64,000 nt of DNA from Gammaproteobacteria bacterium (GCA_036381015.1 DASVDR010000045.1:83933-147932), one strand, 5' to 3'. Numbered from the stretch's first letter, positions 43,997-52,185 are shown. A program made the numbers and translations. The notes: generated from the sequence alone by a model not told the origin.

Positions 43997-44847
43997 CGGC
44001 GGAAGCGCCCCCGATGATCGACGTCGACGTGCTGATCCCGACGTACGCGCGCCCGGCCGCGCTCGCGGTGACGTTGACGAGCCTCGCCGCGCAGACCTTC
44101 GGCGCGTTCCGCGTGATCGTCTCCGATCAGACCGAGGGCGACGGCGCCGTCGCTGCGGGCGAGGTGCTTGCGGCTGCCCGCGTGCTCGTGAGCCATGGTT
44201 GCGAGGTCAGGCTGCAGAAGCATTTGCCGAGGCGCGGGATCGCCGAGCAGCGTCAGTTCCTGCTCGAGCAGGCCCGCGCGCCGTACGTGTTGTGTCTCGA
44301 TGACGATGTGATTCTCGAGCCCTACGTGCTCGGCATGCTGGTCGATGTCATCCGCGAGGAGCACTGCGGATTCGTCGGCTCGTCCGTGATCGGACTGAGC
44401 TTCGCACGGGACGTGCGTCCCGACGAGCAGCGGGTGGAGCTCTGGAAAGGCCGCGTGCAGCCGGAGGAGGTGCGGCCCGGCAGCGAGGCCTGGGATCGAT
44501 GGAAGCTGCACAGCGCAGCGAATCTCTATCACGTGCAGCGGCGCCTCGGCGCCGCGGCGGGCGCGCCGCTCCGCTACAAGGTGGCATGGGTATCGGCCTG
44601 CGTGCTCTACGACGCCGAGAAGCTTCGCGCGGTCGGCGGCTTCTCGTTCTGGGAGAAGCTGCCCGCCGAGCACTGCGGCGAGGACGTCCTCGCACAACTC
44701 GAGCTGATGCGTGTCCATGGCGGCTGCGGCGTGATGCCTTCGGGCGCCTATCACCAGGAGTTGCCGACGACGATCCCCCATCGCGACTTCGGCGCCGATC
44801 GGATGCTGCTCGGCACCGGACGCGAGAGCCGAATGCGGAGCGTCTAG
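43993..44847 (+). CDS. GT2-family glycosyltransferase
   Basis: A 284-aa GT-A enzyme. VDVLIPTYARPAALAVTLTS is the N-terminal nucleotide-binding strand, PYVLCLDDDVILEP holds the metal-binding DxD, and the ED motif lies in HCGEDVLAQLELM. Length and motifs fit soluble GT2 enzymes of polysaccharide clusters with no membrane segment. Start ATG overlaps the preceding stop (ATGA). Donor unknown. Confidence 0.86.
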   Translation: MTAEAPPMIDVDVLIPTYARPAALAVTLTSLAAQTFGAFRVIVSDQTEGDGAVAAGEVLAAARVLVSHGCEVRLQKHLPRRGIAEQRQFLLEQARAPYVLCLDDDVILEPYVLGMLVDVIREEHCGFVGSSVIGLSFARDVRPDEQRVELWKGRVQPEEVRPGSEAWDRWKLHSAANLYHVQRRLGAAAGAPLRYKVAWVSACVLYDAEKLRAVGGFSFWEKLPAEHCGEDVLAQLELMRVHGGCGVMPSGAYHQELPTTIPHRDFGADRMLLGTGRESRMRSV

Positions 44848-44859
44848 CGGGCCACGAGC

Positions 44860-45999
44860 ATGGACGACGGAGCGGAAGAGGGCGGCAGGACGACGGCGAG
44901 CGCGGGCGGTCGCTGGCAAGCGGTCCGCCGTCTTCTCGTGATCCGCGCCGACAACATCGGCGACGTCGTGATGGCGGGGCCGGCGTTGCGCGCCGTTCGC
45001 GAGACGCTGCCGGACGTGCACGTCACGCTGCTCGCAAGCCCGACGGGCGCGCAGGCGGCGCCGCTGTTGCCCTGGATCGACGACGTGATCGTGCGCCGGG
45101 TGCTGTGGCAGGACCTCGGCCGCCTGCCGTTCGAGCCGCGCCGCGAGCGCGGGCTGATCGCGAGGCTCGCGGCCGGACGGTTCGACGGCGCCGTGATCCT
45201 GACGAGCTTCAGCCAGAGCCCGCACCCGGCGGCGTTCGTCGCGTGGCTCGCCGGGATTCCGCTGCGCGCGGGAGCGTCCCGGGAGCGGAGCGGACTGTTG
45301 ACCGATCCCGTCGCATTCCCGCCGTTCGAGTGTCACCAAACCGCGCGCAACCTCGCGGTCGTCGCCGCGCTCGGCTTCCGCGTTCGCTCGTCGGCTCTCG
45401 AGGTGCGCATTCCGCCGGAGGCGCGAAGCCGTGCCGCGGCGTTGCTGCGGCAGCGGGGGATTGCCGACGGCGCGTCGTACCTGCTGTGGAATCCGTGGGC
45501 CACGGCCGCGGCGCGCACCTGGGATCCGCGGCACGGTTCGCAAGCGGTCCGACTCGTCGCGGCGGCGACGGGCTTGTCGGTCGTGGTCACGGGCAGCGCG
45601 CGCGAGGCCGACGGGACGGCTGCGCTCGCCGAAGCCGTCGGCACGGCGGCCGTCGATCTCGCAGGGCGCACGTCCGTCGCGGAGCTCGCCGCGCTCGTCC
45701 GCGACGCGCGCCTCGTGATCACGAACCACACGCTCGCGATGCATCTCGCGGACGCGCTCGGCACGCCTGCCGTCGTGACTTTCTCGGGCACCGACCTCGA
45801 ATCGCAGTGGGCGCCGCGCCGCTCGCCGCATCGGCTACTCCGCAAGCCGACCGCGTGCGCGCCGTGCTATGCGTTCGACTGCCCGTTCGGCCACGAATGC
45901 CTCGGCTTCGAGCCACGGGACGTGGCGGACGCCGCGCTCGAGCTGCTCGCGGCCTCGGCGCCGCCGCGGGCGACGCCCGTGGAGGCGCGCCGTGCTTGA
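44860..45999 (+). CDS. GT9-family glycosyltransferase (heptosyltransferase-like)
   Basis: A 379-aa GT9 enzyme: LLVIRADNIGDVVMAGPALR at the N-domain, AAFVAWLAGIPLRAGASRER, nucleotide site LLWNPWATAAARTWDPRHGS, VVVTGSAREADGTAAL and ITNHTLAMHLADALGTPAVV. The usual T-N-D/N-T-G donor-site motif reads ITNHTLAMH, so Gly is replaced by Leu. A Cys-rich segment CAPCYAFDCPFGHECLG is like that of the 42794 paralogue. Starts 12 bases after the GT2 stop. Confidence 0.87.
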   Translation: MDDGAEEGGRTTASAGGRWQAVRRLLVIRADNIGDVVMAGPALRAVRETLPDVHVTLLASPTGAQAAPLLPWIDDVIVRRVLWQDLGRLPFEPRRERGLIARLAAGRFDGAVILTSFSQSPHPAAFVAWLAGIPLRAGASRERSGLLTDPVAFPPFECHQTARNLAVVAALGFRVRSSALEVRIPPEARSRAAALLRQRGIADGASYLLWNPWATAAARTWDPRHGSQAVRLVAAATGLSVVVTGSAREADGTAALAEAVGTAAVDLAGRTSVAELAALVRDARLVITNHTLAMHLADALGTPAVVTFSGTDLESQWAPRRSPHRLLRKPTACAPCYAFDCPFGHECLGFEPRDVADAALELLAASAPPRATPVEARRA

Positions 46000-47449
46000 G
46001 CGGCACGCAGCCGCAGGCACCCCGCGGGGCGCGCGCCCCGCGCCCGTGCCGAGCGCGGAGACCGCGATCGCGGAGTTCTGGGCCCATCACGAGCGCTACC
46101 GGGTGCCGCTGCGCCGCAGCATTGCACGGCTGGCCGAGCTCGCGCTGTCCGACGACTGCGATGTCGCCGCATACGGCACCCGTTTGCTGTTCGAGCGGAT
46201 CGTCGAGCCTCTCTGTGACGGGTTCACGGGCCGGGGCGCGGAAACGTATCGCAGCGCCTTCGCGCAGATCATCGCGGCCGCGCGCGTTCGGCCGCAGTGC
46301 GCTTCGCTCGATCGCGCATTGGCGGAGGACGGCGTGATGACGACGCGCGAGCTTCTCGGCGTGCCGCAGCCCGCGCCTCTCGGCTCAGTCGAGCGCAGCC
46401 GAGTGCGCACGATCCTCGTGCCGTCGCGGCTCACTCTGGGCGCGGACGTCGCGATCACGATGCCGATCCTCGGCCGGATGGAAACGCTCTTTCCGCAAGC
46501 CCGTATCGTCCTTCTCGGGACCCGGGCCTCGGCGGTGCTCGCGCGGAGCTTCGCGCGGGTCGCGCACGCGGAAGTGCCGTATCGCCGGAGCGACTTTCTC
46601 TCCGAGCGGTTGAACGCATGGCCGGCGCTGCGTGCCGCGGCCCGCGTTGCTTGCAAAGGGTTGCGCTCCGGCGAGTACCTGCTGGTCGATCCGGATTCGC
46701 GGCTGACTCAGCTCGGCTTGCTGCGCCCGGTTCCGCCCGAGCGCTATTTTCATTTCCCGAGCCGCAGCTACGGCGAAGAAGGAACGGAGCCGCTCGGCGT
46801 TCTCGTTCGGCGCTGGCTGGACGAAACCTTCGGCGGCTGCGGGACGCCGGATCACGCGCTTCGCATCGACTCGGCCGTGGCAGCGCGATGGCGCGCGCTG
46901 CGCGCCCGATGGGCGGACGGCGCGCTCGCCGTCAGCGCGAGCTTCGGCGTCGGCGGCAACGGCCGGAAGCGCGCGGGACTCGAGCTCGAGGCCGATCTGC
47001 TCGAACGGCTCGTGCACCGCGGCGCACGCGTGCTGCTCGCCCGCGGCGCGACGCCGGGCGAGGCGAGCGAGACTCGACGTCTCGCGGGCTGTCTCGCGGC
47101 CCGCGGCATCGCGACCGCCGATCTCGATCCCCAGCTCGAGGCGGAGGGCCTGCTCGCCGCGAGCGTGCTGACCTGGGAGGGCGACGTCGATACGTTCTTC
47201 GCGGCCGTCGCGTGCGCGGACGTCTACGTGGGCTATGACTCCGCGGGTCAGCACATCGCGGCGGCGCTCGACGTGCCGGCGCTGGATCTCTTCATCGAGT
47301 CCGCCGGCCCGCGGCACGCGATGCGATGGACGCCGCGAGGGCGGGCGCCGCTGCGCGTCGTTCGCTCCCCATCGCCGCCTGATGCGGCCGTGCTGCTCGA
47401 GCACGCGACGCGGGCGTTCGACGCGCTCGTGCGCGAGGCGAACCGCTAG
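45992..47449 (+). CDS. GT9-like glycosyltransferase with N-terminal extension
   Basis: A 485-aa protein. The first about 135 residues are an Ala/Arg-rich helical extension (AEFWAHHERYRVPLRRSIAR) with no family I recognise. The rest resembles GT9: VRTILVPSRLTLGADVAITM as a diverged N-domain start, FPQARIVLLGTRA, AVSASFGVGGNGRKRAGLEL at the nucleotide site and ADVYVGYDSAGQHIAAALDV replacing the usual TNDTGxxH. It is the most diverged paralogue in the cluster. GTG 45992 is preceded by GGAGG (spacer 7) and overlaps the previous stop. Confidence 0.75.
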   Translation: MLERHAAAGTPRGARPAPVPSAETAIAEFWAHHERYRVPLRRSIARLAELALSDDCDVAAYGTRLLFERIVEPLCDGFTGRGAETYRSAFAQIIAAARVRPQCASLDRALAEDGVMTTRELLGVPQPAPLGSVERSRVRTILVPSRLTLGADVAITMPILGRMETLFPQARIVLLGTRASAVLARSFARVAHAEVPYRRSDFLSERLNAWPALRAAARVACKGLRSGEYLLVDPDSRLTQLGLLRPVPPERYFHFPSRSYGEEGTEPLGVLVRRWLDETFGGCGTPDHALRIDSAVAARWRALRARWADGALAVSASFGVGGNGRKRAGLELEADLLERLVHRGARVLLARGATPGEASETRRLAGCLAARGIATADLDPQLEAEGLLAASVLTWEGDVDTFFAAVACADVYVGYDSAGQHIAAALDVPALDLFIESAGPRHAMRWTPRGRAPLRVVRSPSPPDAAVLLEHATRAFDALVREANR

Positions 47450-47506
47450 GCCCTGCGCCGTGATCACGCTCCGCGGCTCTCGCCGCCTGCGTCGCGTCGG
47501 CCGCGC

Positions 47507-49117
47507 TCAGCGCGGCGGCAGGATCAGCAGTCCCTCGTGCCCGCGCAGTGTCAGCGCGCGGCCGACGTCGCGCGGCGCGGTCGTCACCGTCAGCGTGGAG
47601 AGCACGGCGCGGCCGCCCCGCCACTTCGGAGGCGGATCGAACGTCGCCGGCGCGGCGCCGAAGTTCAACACGACGAGCAGCCGCTCGCCGCCGTGCGCGC
47701 GCTCGTACGCGAGGAGCGGCGGCGGCAGGGGCAGCGGACGATAGCGGCCGTCGCAAAGCGCCGCGTGACGGCGCCGGTGATCGATGAGCGCCTTGTAGAG
47801 GGAGAGGAACGAGGTCGGATCGTCGCGCTCGACGGTGACGTTGAAGGCTGCCGCGTCCGGCGCGACCGGCAGCCAGGGCTCGGCGTCGCTGAAGCCCGCG
47901 TTCGGTCCCGCCGTCCACTGCATCGGCGAGCGGTATGGATCGCGGCCGAGCCCGCGCCCCGGCACGTTCAGCTCTCGTGGATCCTGCACCTTCTGCGGGG
48001 GCAGGTGCTCGAGGTTGCGCATGCCGATCTCGTCGCCGTAGTAGAGCGTCGGCGTGCCGCGCAGCGTCAGCAGCAGCATTGCGCCGATTCGCGCTTGCTC
48101 GCGCCCCACGCGGCTCGCGATCCGGGGACGATCGTGATTGCCGAGCACCCAGTTCGGCCACTCGGCTTCGGGAACGGACGCGTCGTACTCGTCGATCAGC
48201 GCGAGCACCTTCGATGCTTCCCATTCGATCTCGAGCAGGTGAAAGTTGAACGGAAGGTGCGCCCCGGACCGTTCGACGCCGTAATAGGCGATCAGCTTTC
48301 CGATCGGCAGATACACCTCGCCGATCATCAGCCGCTCGTCGTACTCGTCGACGACGCTCCGGAGATACGCGACGGCGTCGTGCACGTCCGGGTGATCGGC
48401 GGAGAAGGTCGGCAGCAGGGCGTTGTACGGGGAATCGCGCTCGGGATCGTAGGCGGGATTCGGCGGGTTGTCGCGCAGCCGCTCGTCCTTCACGAGATGC
48501 CACAGCACGTCCACGCGGAATCCGTCGACGCCCTTGTCGAGCCAGAAGCGCATGACGTCCGCGATCGCCGCGCGGACCGCCGGATTCCTCCAGTTGAGAT
48601 CGGGCTGCTCGGGCAGGAACGCGTGGTAGTAGTACTGTCCCGTCGCCTCGTGCCAAGTCCACGCGGGCCCGCCGAACTCGCTGCGCCAATTGTTCGGCGG
48701 GCCGCCGGCGGGCGAAGGATCGGCCCAGAGGTACCAGTCGCGCTTCGGGCTCGTGCGCGAGGAGGCCGACTCGCGAAACCACGCGTGACGGTCCGACGTG
48801 TGGTTCGGGACGAGGTCGATCAGAAGGCGCATGCCGCGCCGATGCACGTCGGCGAGCAGCCGGTCGAAGTCCTCCATCGTGCCGAAGATCGGATCCACTG
48901 CGGTGTAATCGGCCACGTCGTAGCCGAAGTCCCGCATCGGCGAAACGTAGAAGGGCGACAGCCAAATCGCGTCGATGCCGAGCCACTCGAGATAATCGAG
49001 CCGCTCGCGGACGCCGTCCAGGTGACCGATGCCGTTGCCGTCCGTGTCTTGAAACGAGCGCACGTAGATCTCGTAGATCACCGCGCGCCGCCACCATGCT
49101 TCAGCCGTCGCCGCCAA
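47507..49117 (-). CDS. GH13 alpha-glucosidase/trehalose-active glycosidase
   Basis: A 536-aa (beta/alpha)8 glycoside hydrolase. Region I LIDLVPNHTSDRHAW, region II DGFRVDVLWHL (nucleophile Asp), region III MIGEVYLP (acid/base Glu) and region IV WVLGNHDRPRI (transition-state Asp) are all present. Oligo-1,6-/alpha-1,4-glucosidases and trehalose synthases share this WWRRAVIYEIYVRSFQD N-terminus; the exact specificity is not readable. No signal peptide, so cytoplasmic glucan/trehalose turnover is likely. Start: the longest frame begins at TTG 49141; TTG 49117 is preferred because AAGGTGA lies just before it. A weak sigma-54-like element overlaps this region. Confidence 0.88.
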   Translation of the reverse strand: MAATAEAWWRRAVIYEIYVRSFQDTDGNGIGHLDGVRERLDYLEWLGIDAIWLSPFYVSPMRDFGYDVADYTAVDPIFGTMEDFDRLLADVHRRGMRLLIDLVPNHTSDRHAWFRESASSRTSPKRDWYLWADPSPAGGPPNNWRSEFGGPAWTWHEATGQYYYHAFLPEQPDLNWRNPAVRAAIADVMRFWLDKGVDGFRVDVLWHLVKDERLRDNPPNPAYDPERDSPYNALLPTFSADHPDVHDAVAYLRSVVDEYDERLMIGEVYLPIGKLIAYYGVERSGAHLPFNFHLLEIEWEASKVLALIDEYDASVPEAEWPNWVLGNHDRPRIASRVGREQARIGAMLLLTLRGTPTLYYGDEIGMRNLEHLPPQKVQDPRELNVPGRGLGRDPYRSPMQWTAGPNAGFSDAEPWLPVAPDAAAFNVTVERDDPTSFLSLYKALIDHRRRHAALCDGRYRPLPLPPPLLAYERAHGGERLLVVLNFGAAPATFDPPPKWRGGRAVLSTLTVTTAPRDVGRALTLRGHEGLLILPPR

Positions 49118-49141
49118 GAAAGTCACCTTTTCGGCTACCAA

Positions 49142-49157
49142 GCAGCATTCGTGCCGG
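49142..49157 (-). promoter_or_regulatory. Possible sigma-54 element before the GH13 gene
   Basis: Minus strand CGGCACG-aatg-CTGCT; the -12 element reads CTGC instead of TTGC. If used, transcription would start near 49131, compatible only with the TTG 49117 start. Confidence 0.3.
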
Positions 49158-49183
49158 CACCTCGGAGGACGGTGCGCGCGGCC

Positions 49184-49342
49184 TCAACGGGTCGCAATGA
49201 TCCACACGGCGTGGATGATCCCCGGGATGTAGCCGAGGAGGGTCAGCACGATGTTGAGCCAGAAGTGCAGCCCGAAGCCGACTTGCAGGAACACGCCCAG
49301 CGGCGGCAGCAGTATCGCGAGAATGATGCGCAGAATGTCCAT
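49184..49342 (-). CDS. YqaE/Pmp3-family small membrane protein
   Basis: A 52-aa protein with two membrane helices (LRIILAILLPPLGVFLQVGF and WLNIVLTLLGYIPGIIHAVW), the whole length of the family. Members of the Pmp3/UPF0057 group are stress-induced membrane proteins in bacteria, yeast and plants thought to stabilise membrane potential. No strong ribosome-binding site is seen, but a consensus sigma-54 element lies 35 bases upstream (49377-49392), placing it in the RpoN group. Confidence 0.88.
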   Translation of the reverse strand: MDILRIILAILLPPLGVFLQVGFGLHFWLNIVLTLLGYIPGIIHAVWIIATR

Positions 49343-49376
49343 GGTCGTCTTCGGATCGGCGCGAGGCCGGGTGCAA

Positions 49377-49392
49377 TGCAAGACGGATGCCA
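49377..49392 (-). promoter_or_regulatory. Sigma-54 promoter of the Pmp3-like gene
   Basis: Minus strand TGGCATC-cgtc-TTGCA. Predicted transcription start near 49366, 24 bases before the start codon. Its -24 box is only 15 bases from that of the divergent topoisomerase promoter. Confidence 0.75.
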
Positions 49393-49407
49393 CGCGGCCG
49401 CGGATAT

Positions 49408-49423
49408 TGGCACGGGAATTGCT
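49408..49423 (+). promoter_or_regulatory. Sigma-54 promoter of the topoisomerase IB gene
   Basis: TGGCACG-ggaa-TTGCT, a full-consensus RpoN element. Predicted transcription start near 49434, about 37 bases before the GTG start at 49471. Confidence 0.8.
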
Positions 49424-49470
49424 CCCGCCCCTGACGCGGGCCGTTCGAATCGCGCCCGGAAGGATCCGAG

Positions 49471-50523
49471 GTGCTTCGAAAATCTCGCCGCCCCGTCGAC
49501 GCTCATAGCGCGCGCGACTCACGCCCCACATCGCTCCCAACGGCGGCGCCCCCGCTGCGATACGTGAACGGGGACGAGCCCGGCCTCGGGCGCCGGCCGT
49601 GCGGGCGCGGGTTCTCGTATGTCGGCATGGACGGCGCGGCCGTCCGCGATGCCGCCGTCAGGCACCGGCTCGCGGCGCTAGCCGTGCCGCCCGCGTGGAC
49701 GGACGTCTGGTACTGCGCGGAACCGCGCGGGCACATTCAGGCGACAGGCCGCGACGAGAAGGGCCGCAAGCAGTACATCTATCACCCGCAGTGGCGCGAG
49801 ATGCGGGAGCGGTCGAAGTTCGCGCAGCTCGCGGTGTTCGCCCGCGCCTTGCCGGGTGTCCGCAAGCGGATCGAAAGGGACCTCGGCGCGGGCGCGGCGC
49901 GGGAGGCCGCCGTGCTCGCGGCGGCCGCGCAGCTTCTCGACCTGACCGGTATTCGCGTCGGCAATCGCAGCTACTTCGAGGAGAACGGAACGGTCGGGCT
50001 CACGACGCTCCGCGACCGCCACACGAGCATCCGTGGCGATCGCATCGCGCTGAAGTTCAAGGCGAAGTCCGGGCGCCCGGTGGACATCCGGGTCAGCGAC
50101 AAGAAGCTCGCGCGCGTGCTGCTGCGCTGCGAGGAGCTGCCGGGCCAGCGATTGTTCCGCTACCGGGACGGGGACGGCGTCCGCGAGATCGATTCCGCCC
50201 GCTTCAACGATTATCTGCGGGAGGCGAGCGGCGAGGACATCACGGCAAAGGACTTTCGAACTTGGATCGCGACCGTGACGGTCGTGGAGACCTGGCTTGG
50301 GGCGGAGCGCACGCTGAAGATCAAGGAGGCGTCCTCCGCCGCCTCGAAGCGGCTCGCGAACACGTCAGCCGTGACCCGCCGCAGCTACATTCATCCTGGA
50401 ATTCTCGAAATCGCAACGAGCAGGGCGCCGACCGGCGAGGAACGGCGCATGGCGCGGCAGGCCGCAGCGCGTCTCTCCGGCGCCGAAGCGGTCTGCGCGC
50501 GCCTTCTCGACGCCTGCCGTTGA
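49471..50523 (+). CDS. Type IB DNA topoisomerase (poxvirus-like)
   Basis: A 350-aa eukaryotic/poxvirus-type topoisomerase. The N-terminal domain starts at PPLRYVNGDEPGLGRRPCGR and includes the WTDVWYC and HIQATGRDEKGRKQYIYHP segments. The catalytic domain holds the active-site Arg/Lys residues (GIRVGNRSYFEENGTVGLTT, LKFKAKSG) and the nucleophile Tyr in SYIHPGILE. All expected catalytic parts are present. It relaxes supercoils of both signs without ATP. GTG 49471 has GGAAGGA upstream. It is expressed from a sigma-54 promoter divergent from Pmp3. Confidence 0.9.
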   Translation: MLRKSRRPVDAHSARDSRPTSLPTAAPPLRYVNGDEPGLGRRPCGRGFSYVGMDGAAVRDAAVRHRLAALAVPPAWTDVWYCAEPRGHIQATGRDEKGRKQYIYHPQWREMRERSKFAQLAVFARALPGVRKRIERDLGAGAAREAAVLAAAAQLLDLTGIRVGNRSYFEENGTVGLTTLRDRHTSIRGDRIALKFKAKSGRPVDIRVSDKKLARVLLRCEELPGQRLFRYRDGDGVREIDSARFNDYLREASGEDITAKDFRTWIATVTVVETWLGAERTLKIKEASSAASKRLANTSAVTRRSYIHPGILEIATSRAPTGEERRMARQAAARLSGAEAVCARLLDACR

Positions 50524-50539
50524 TGGCATGAGCTTTGCA
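50524..50539 (+). promoter_or_regulatory. Sigma-54 promoter of the CgeB-like glycosyltransferase
   Basis: TGGCATG-agct-TTGCA, exact spacing, beginning at the last base of the topoisomerase stop codon. Predicted transcription start near 50550, about 80 bases before the ATG. Confidence 0.8.
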
Positions 50540-50629
50540 CTTCGTGCGGCACGAACGTCCGCCTGCGAGCGCACGGCGGCGGGTGATCCGTGCGCGCGAC
50601 GTCGCGGGCGAGTCACCCAAGAGGCGGAG

Positions 50630-51679
50630 ATGAAAATATCCATCATCGGGCTCAGTCTGAGCTCGTCCTGGGGCAACGGTCACGCAACGACCTATCGTTC
50701 CCTCGTGACGGCACTGCGGCGCCGCGGCCACGCGGTGGATTTCTTCGAGCGTGCGGAGCCGTGGTACGGAGCGCATCGCGACCTGCCGCCGTGCGAAACG
50801 CTGCATTTCTACCGCTCGGCGGAGGAGCTTCTCCACGATTGGGGCGGCCATCTCTCGGGCTCCGACCTCATCGTCATCGGGTCGTTCGTGAAGGAGACGC
50901 CGATGTTGACGCGGGCGCTGCGCCGCAGCGCCCAGGGCCTGCTTGCGTTCTACGACATCGACACGCCGGTGACCGTGGCGCAGCTGAGGCACGAGCGCTG
51001 CGAATACATGGAAAAGGACCTCGTCCCGCTTTTCGACCTTTACTTGAGCTTCTCGGGCGGAGCGGTGCTGGACGAGCTGAAAGCGCTCGGTGCCCGGTGG
51101 CCGGTGCCGTTCTACTGCTCGGTCGATCCCGAGGTCCACGCTCCCGTCGACGTGCCGCGCGACGTCGATCTCGGCTATCTCGGAAAGTACTCCGCCGATC
51201 GGCACGCGCCGCTCACCGAGCTGTTGCTCGAGCCGGCGGCGACCTGGGCGGCCGGACGATTCGCGGTCGCCGGCCCGCAGTACCCCGACACGATGCTCTG
51301 GCCGGCGAACGTGCGCCACATGGATCACGTGCCGCCGGGCGCGCATCCCGAGTTCTATTGCAGTCAGCGCTTCACTCTGAACCTCACCCGTTCCCACGCG
51401 CGGTTGAACGGTTCGTCGCCGAGCGTGCGGCTGTTCGAGGCGGCGTGTTGCGGCACGCCGATCATCTCCGACTATTGGGACGGCCTGGACGCCTTCTTCC
51501 AGATCGGCGAGGAAGTGCTCGTCGCGGACGAAGGCCGGGACGTGCTGCGGCACGTGAGGGAGATGCCGGAGGACGAGCGCGTCGCGATCGGCGAAGCGGC
51601 GCGCGCCCGAGTGCTCGCCGAGCACACCGGGGACCGCCGCGCAGCCGAGCTCGAGTCCCATCTAGCGGCAGTCAGTTGA
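50630..51679 (+). CDS. CgeB-like glycosyltransferase (DUF3880/Glyco_trans_1_2)
   Basis: A 349-aa GT-B protein. The N-terminal MKISIIGLSLSSSWGNGHAT strand-loop, DLIVIGSFVKETPMLTRALR and AFYDIDTPVT resemble the CgeB/DUF3880 domain. The C-terminal NLTRSHARLNGSSPSVRLFE and AACCGTPIISDYWDGLDAFF are the donor-binding part shared with spore-coat protein CgeB-type enzymes. ATG 50630 follows GAGGCGGAG; an earlier frame opens at 50528 but lies before the predicted sigma-54 start. Probably another stress-glycan enzyme. Confidence 0.82.
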   Translation: MKISIIGLSLSSSWGNGHATTYRSLVTALRRRGHAVDFFERAEPWYGAHRDLPPCETLHFYRSAEELLHDWGGHLSGSDLIVIGSFVKETPMLTRALRRSAQGLLAFYDIDTPVTVAQLRHERCEYMEKDLVPLFDLYLSFSGGAVLDELKALGARWPVPFYCSVDPEVHAPVDVPRDVDLGYLGKYSADRHAPLTELLLEPAATWAAGRFAVAGPQYPDTMLWPANVRHMDHVPPGAHPEFYCSQRFTLNLTRSHARLNGSSPSVRLFEAACCGTPIISDYWDGLDAFFQIGEEVLVADEGRDVLRHVREMPEDERVAIGEAARARVLAEHTGDRRAAELESHLAAVS

Positions 51680-51699
51680 CGACGCGGTCCGTTCCGCCG

Positions 51700-51715
51700 T
51701 GGCATGGATTTTGCT
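51700..51715 (+). promoter_or_regulatory. Sigma-54 promoter of a small acidic-protein gene
   Basis: TGGCATG-gatt-TTGCT, exact spacing. Predicted transcription start near 51726, about 35 bases before ATG 51761. Confidence 0.8.
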
Positions 51716-51760
51716 CCGACCCGCCCTTCAACAGGAATGACTCAACAGGGAGCTCCGAAG

Positions 51761-52045
51761 ATGAGCGAGTCGAAGCAGACGACGGATCACGACGAGATCC
51801 GAAAGTGGGTCGAAGAGCGCGGCGGCCGGCCGGCGCACGTGAAGGGCACAGGTGACGAGGGCGACGCCGGATTGCTTCGCATCACGTTCCCGGGATACGA
51901 CGACGAGGACGACGAAGACATCGAGCCGATCGAGTGGGAGGACTTCTTCAGGAAGTTCGACGAGAAGAAGCTTTCCTTTCTCTATCAGGAACGGACGTCC
52001 GGCGGCGAGCTGAGCACCTTCAACAAGTTCACCCGACGCCGCTGA
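51761..52045 (+). CDS. Small acidic protein, conserved, function unknown
   Basis: A 94-aa soluble protein: TTDHDEIRKWVEERGGRPAH, GDAGLLRITFPGYDDEDDED, then EWEDFFRKFDEKKLSFLYQE. This small conserved family occurs in proteobacteria and is often mislabelled as 1,4-alpha-glucan branching enzyme, though it has no enzymatic domain. ATG 51761 has AGGGAG 8 bases upstream; the in-frame ATG at 51737 is an alternative. It is monocistronic behind a perfect sigma-54 promoter. Confidence 0.8.
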   Translation: MSESKQTTDHDEIRKWVEERGGRPAHVKGTGDEGDAGLLRITFPGYDDEDDEDIEPIEWEDFFRKFDEKKLSFLYQERTSGGELSTFNKFTRRR

Positions 52046-52103
52046 CATAGCCCCTCGCTCCGGCCGCGCAGATATTGCGTTTCGCACCGCCCCGTCGCGG
52101 GCG

Positions 52104-52119
52104 TGGCATGCGGCTTGCA
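52104..52119 (+). promoter_or_regulatory. Sigma-54 promoter of the tail-anchored protein gene
   Basis: TGGCATG-cggc-TTGCA, exact spacing. Predicted transcription start near 52130, about 56 bases before ATG 52186. Confidence 0.8.
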
Positions 52120-52185
52120 CGCCCCCTCTCGCCAAGTCCGTGCGTTCCGGACCATCCCTTCGGCATCCGAGGAAGGCAGGCAGAC

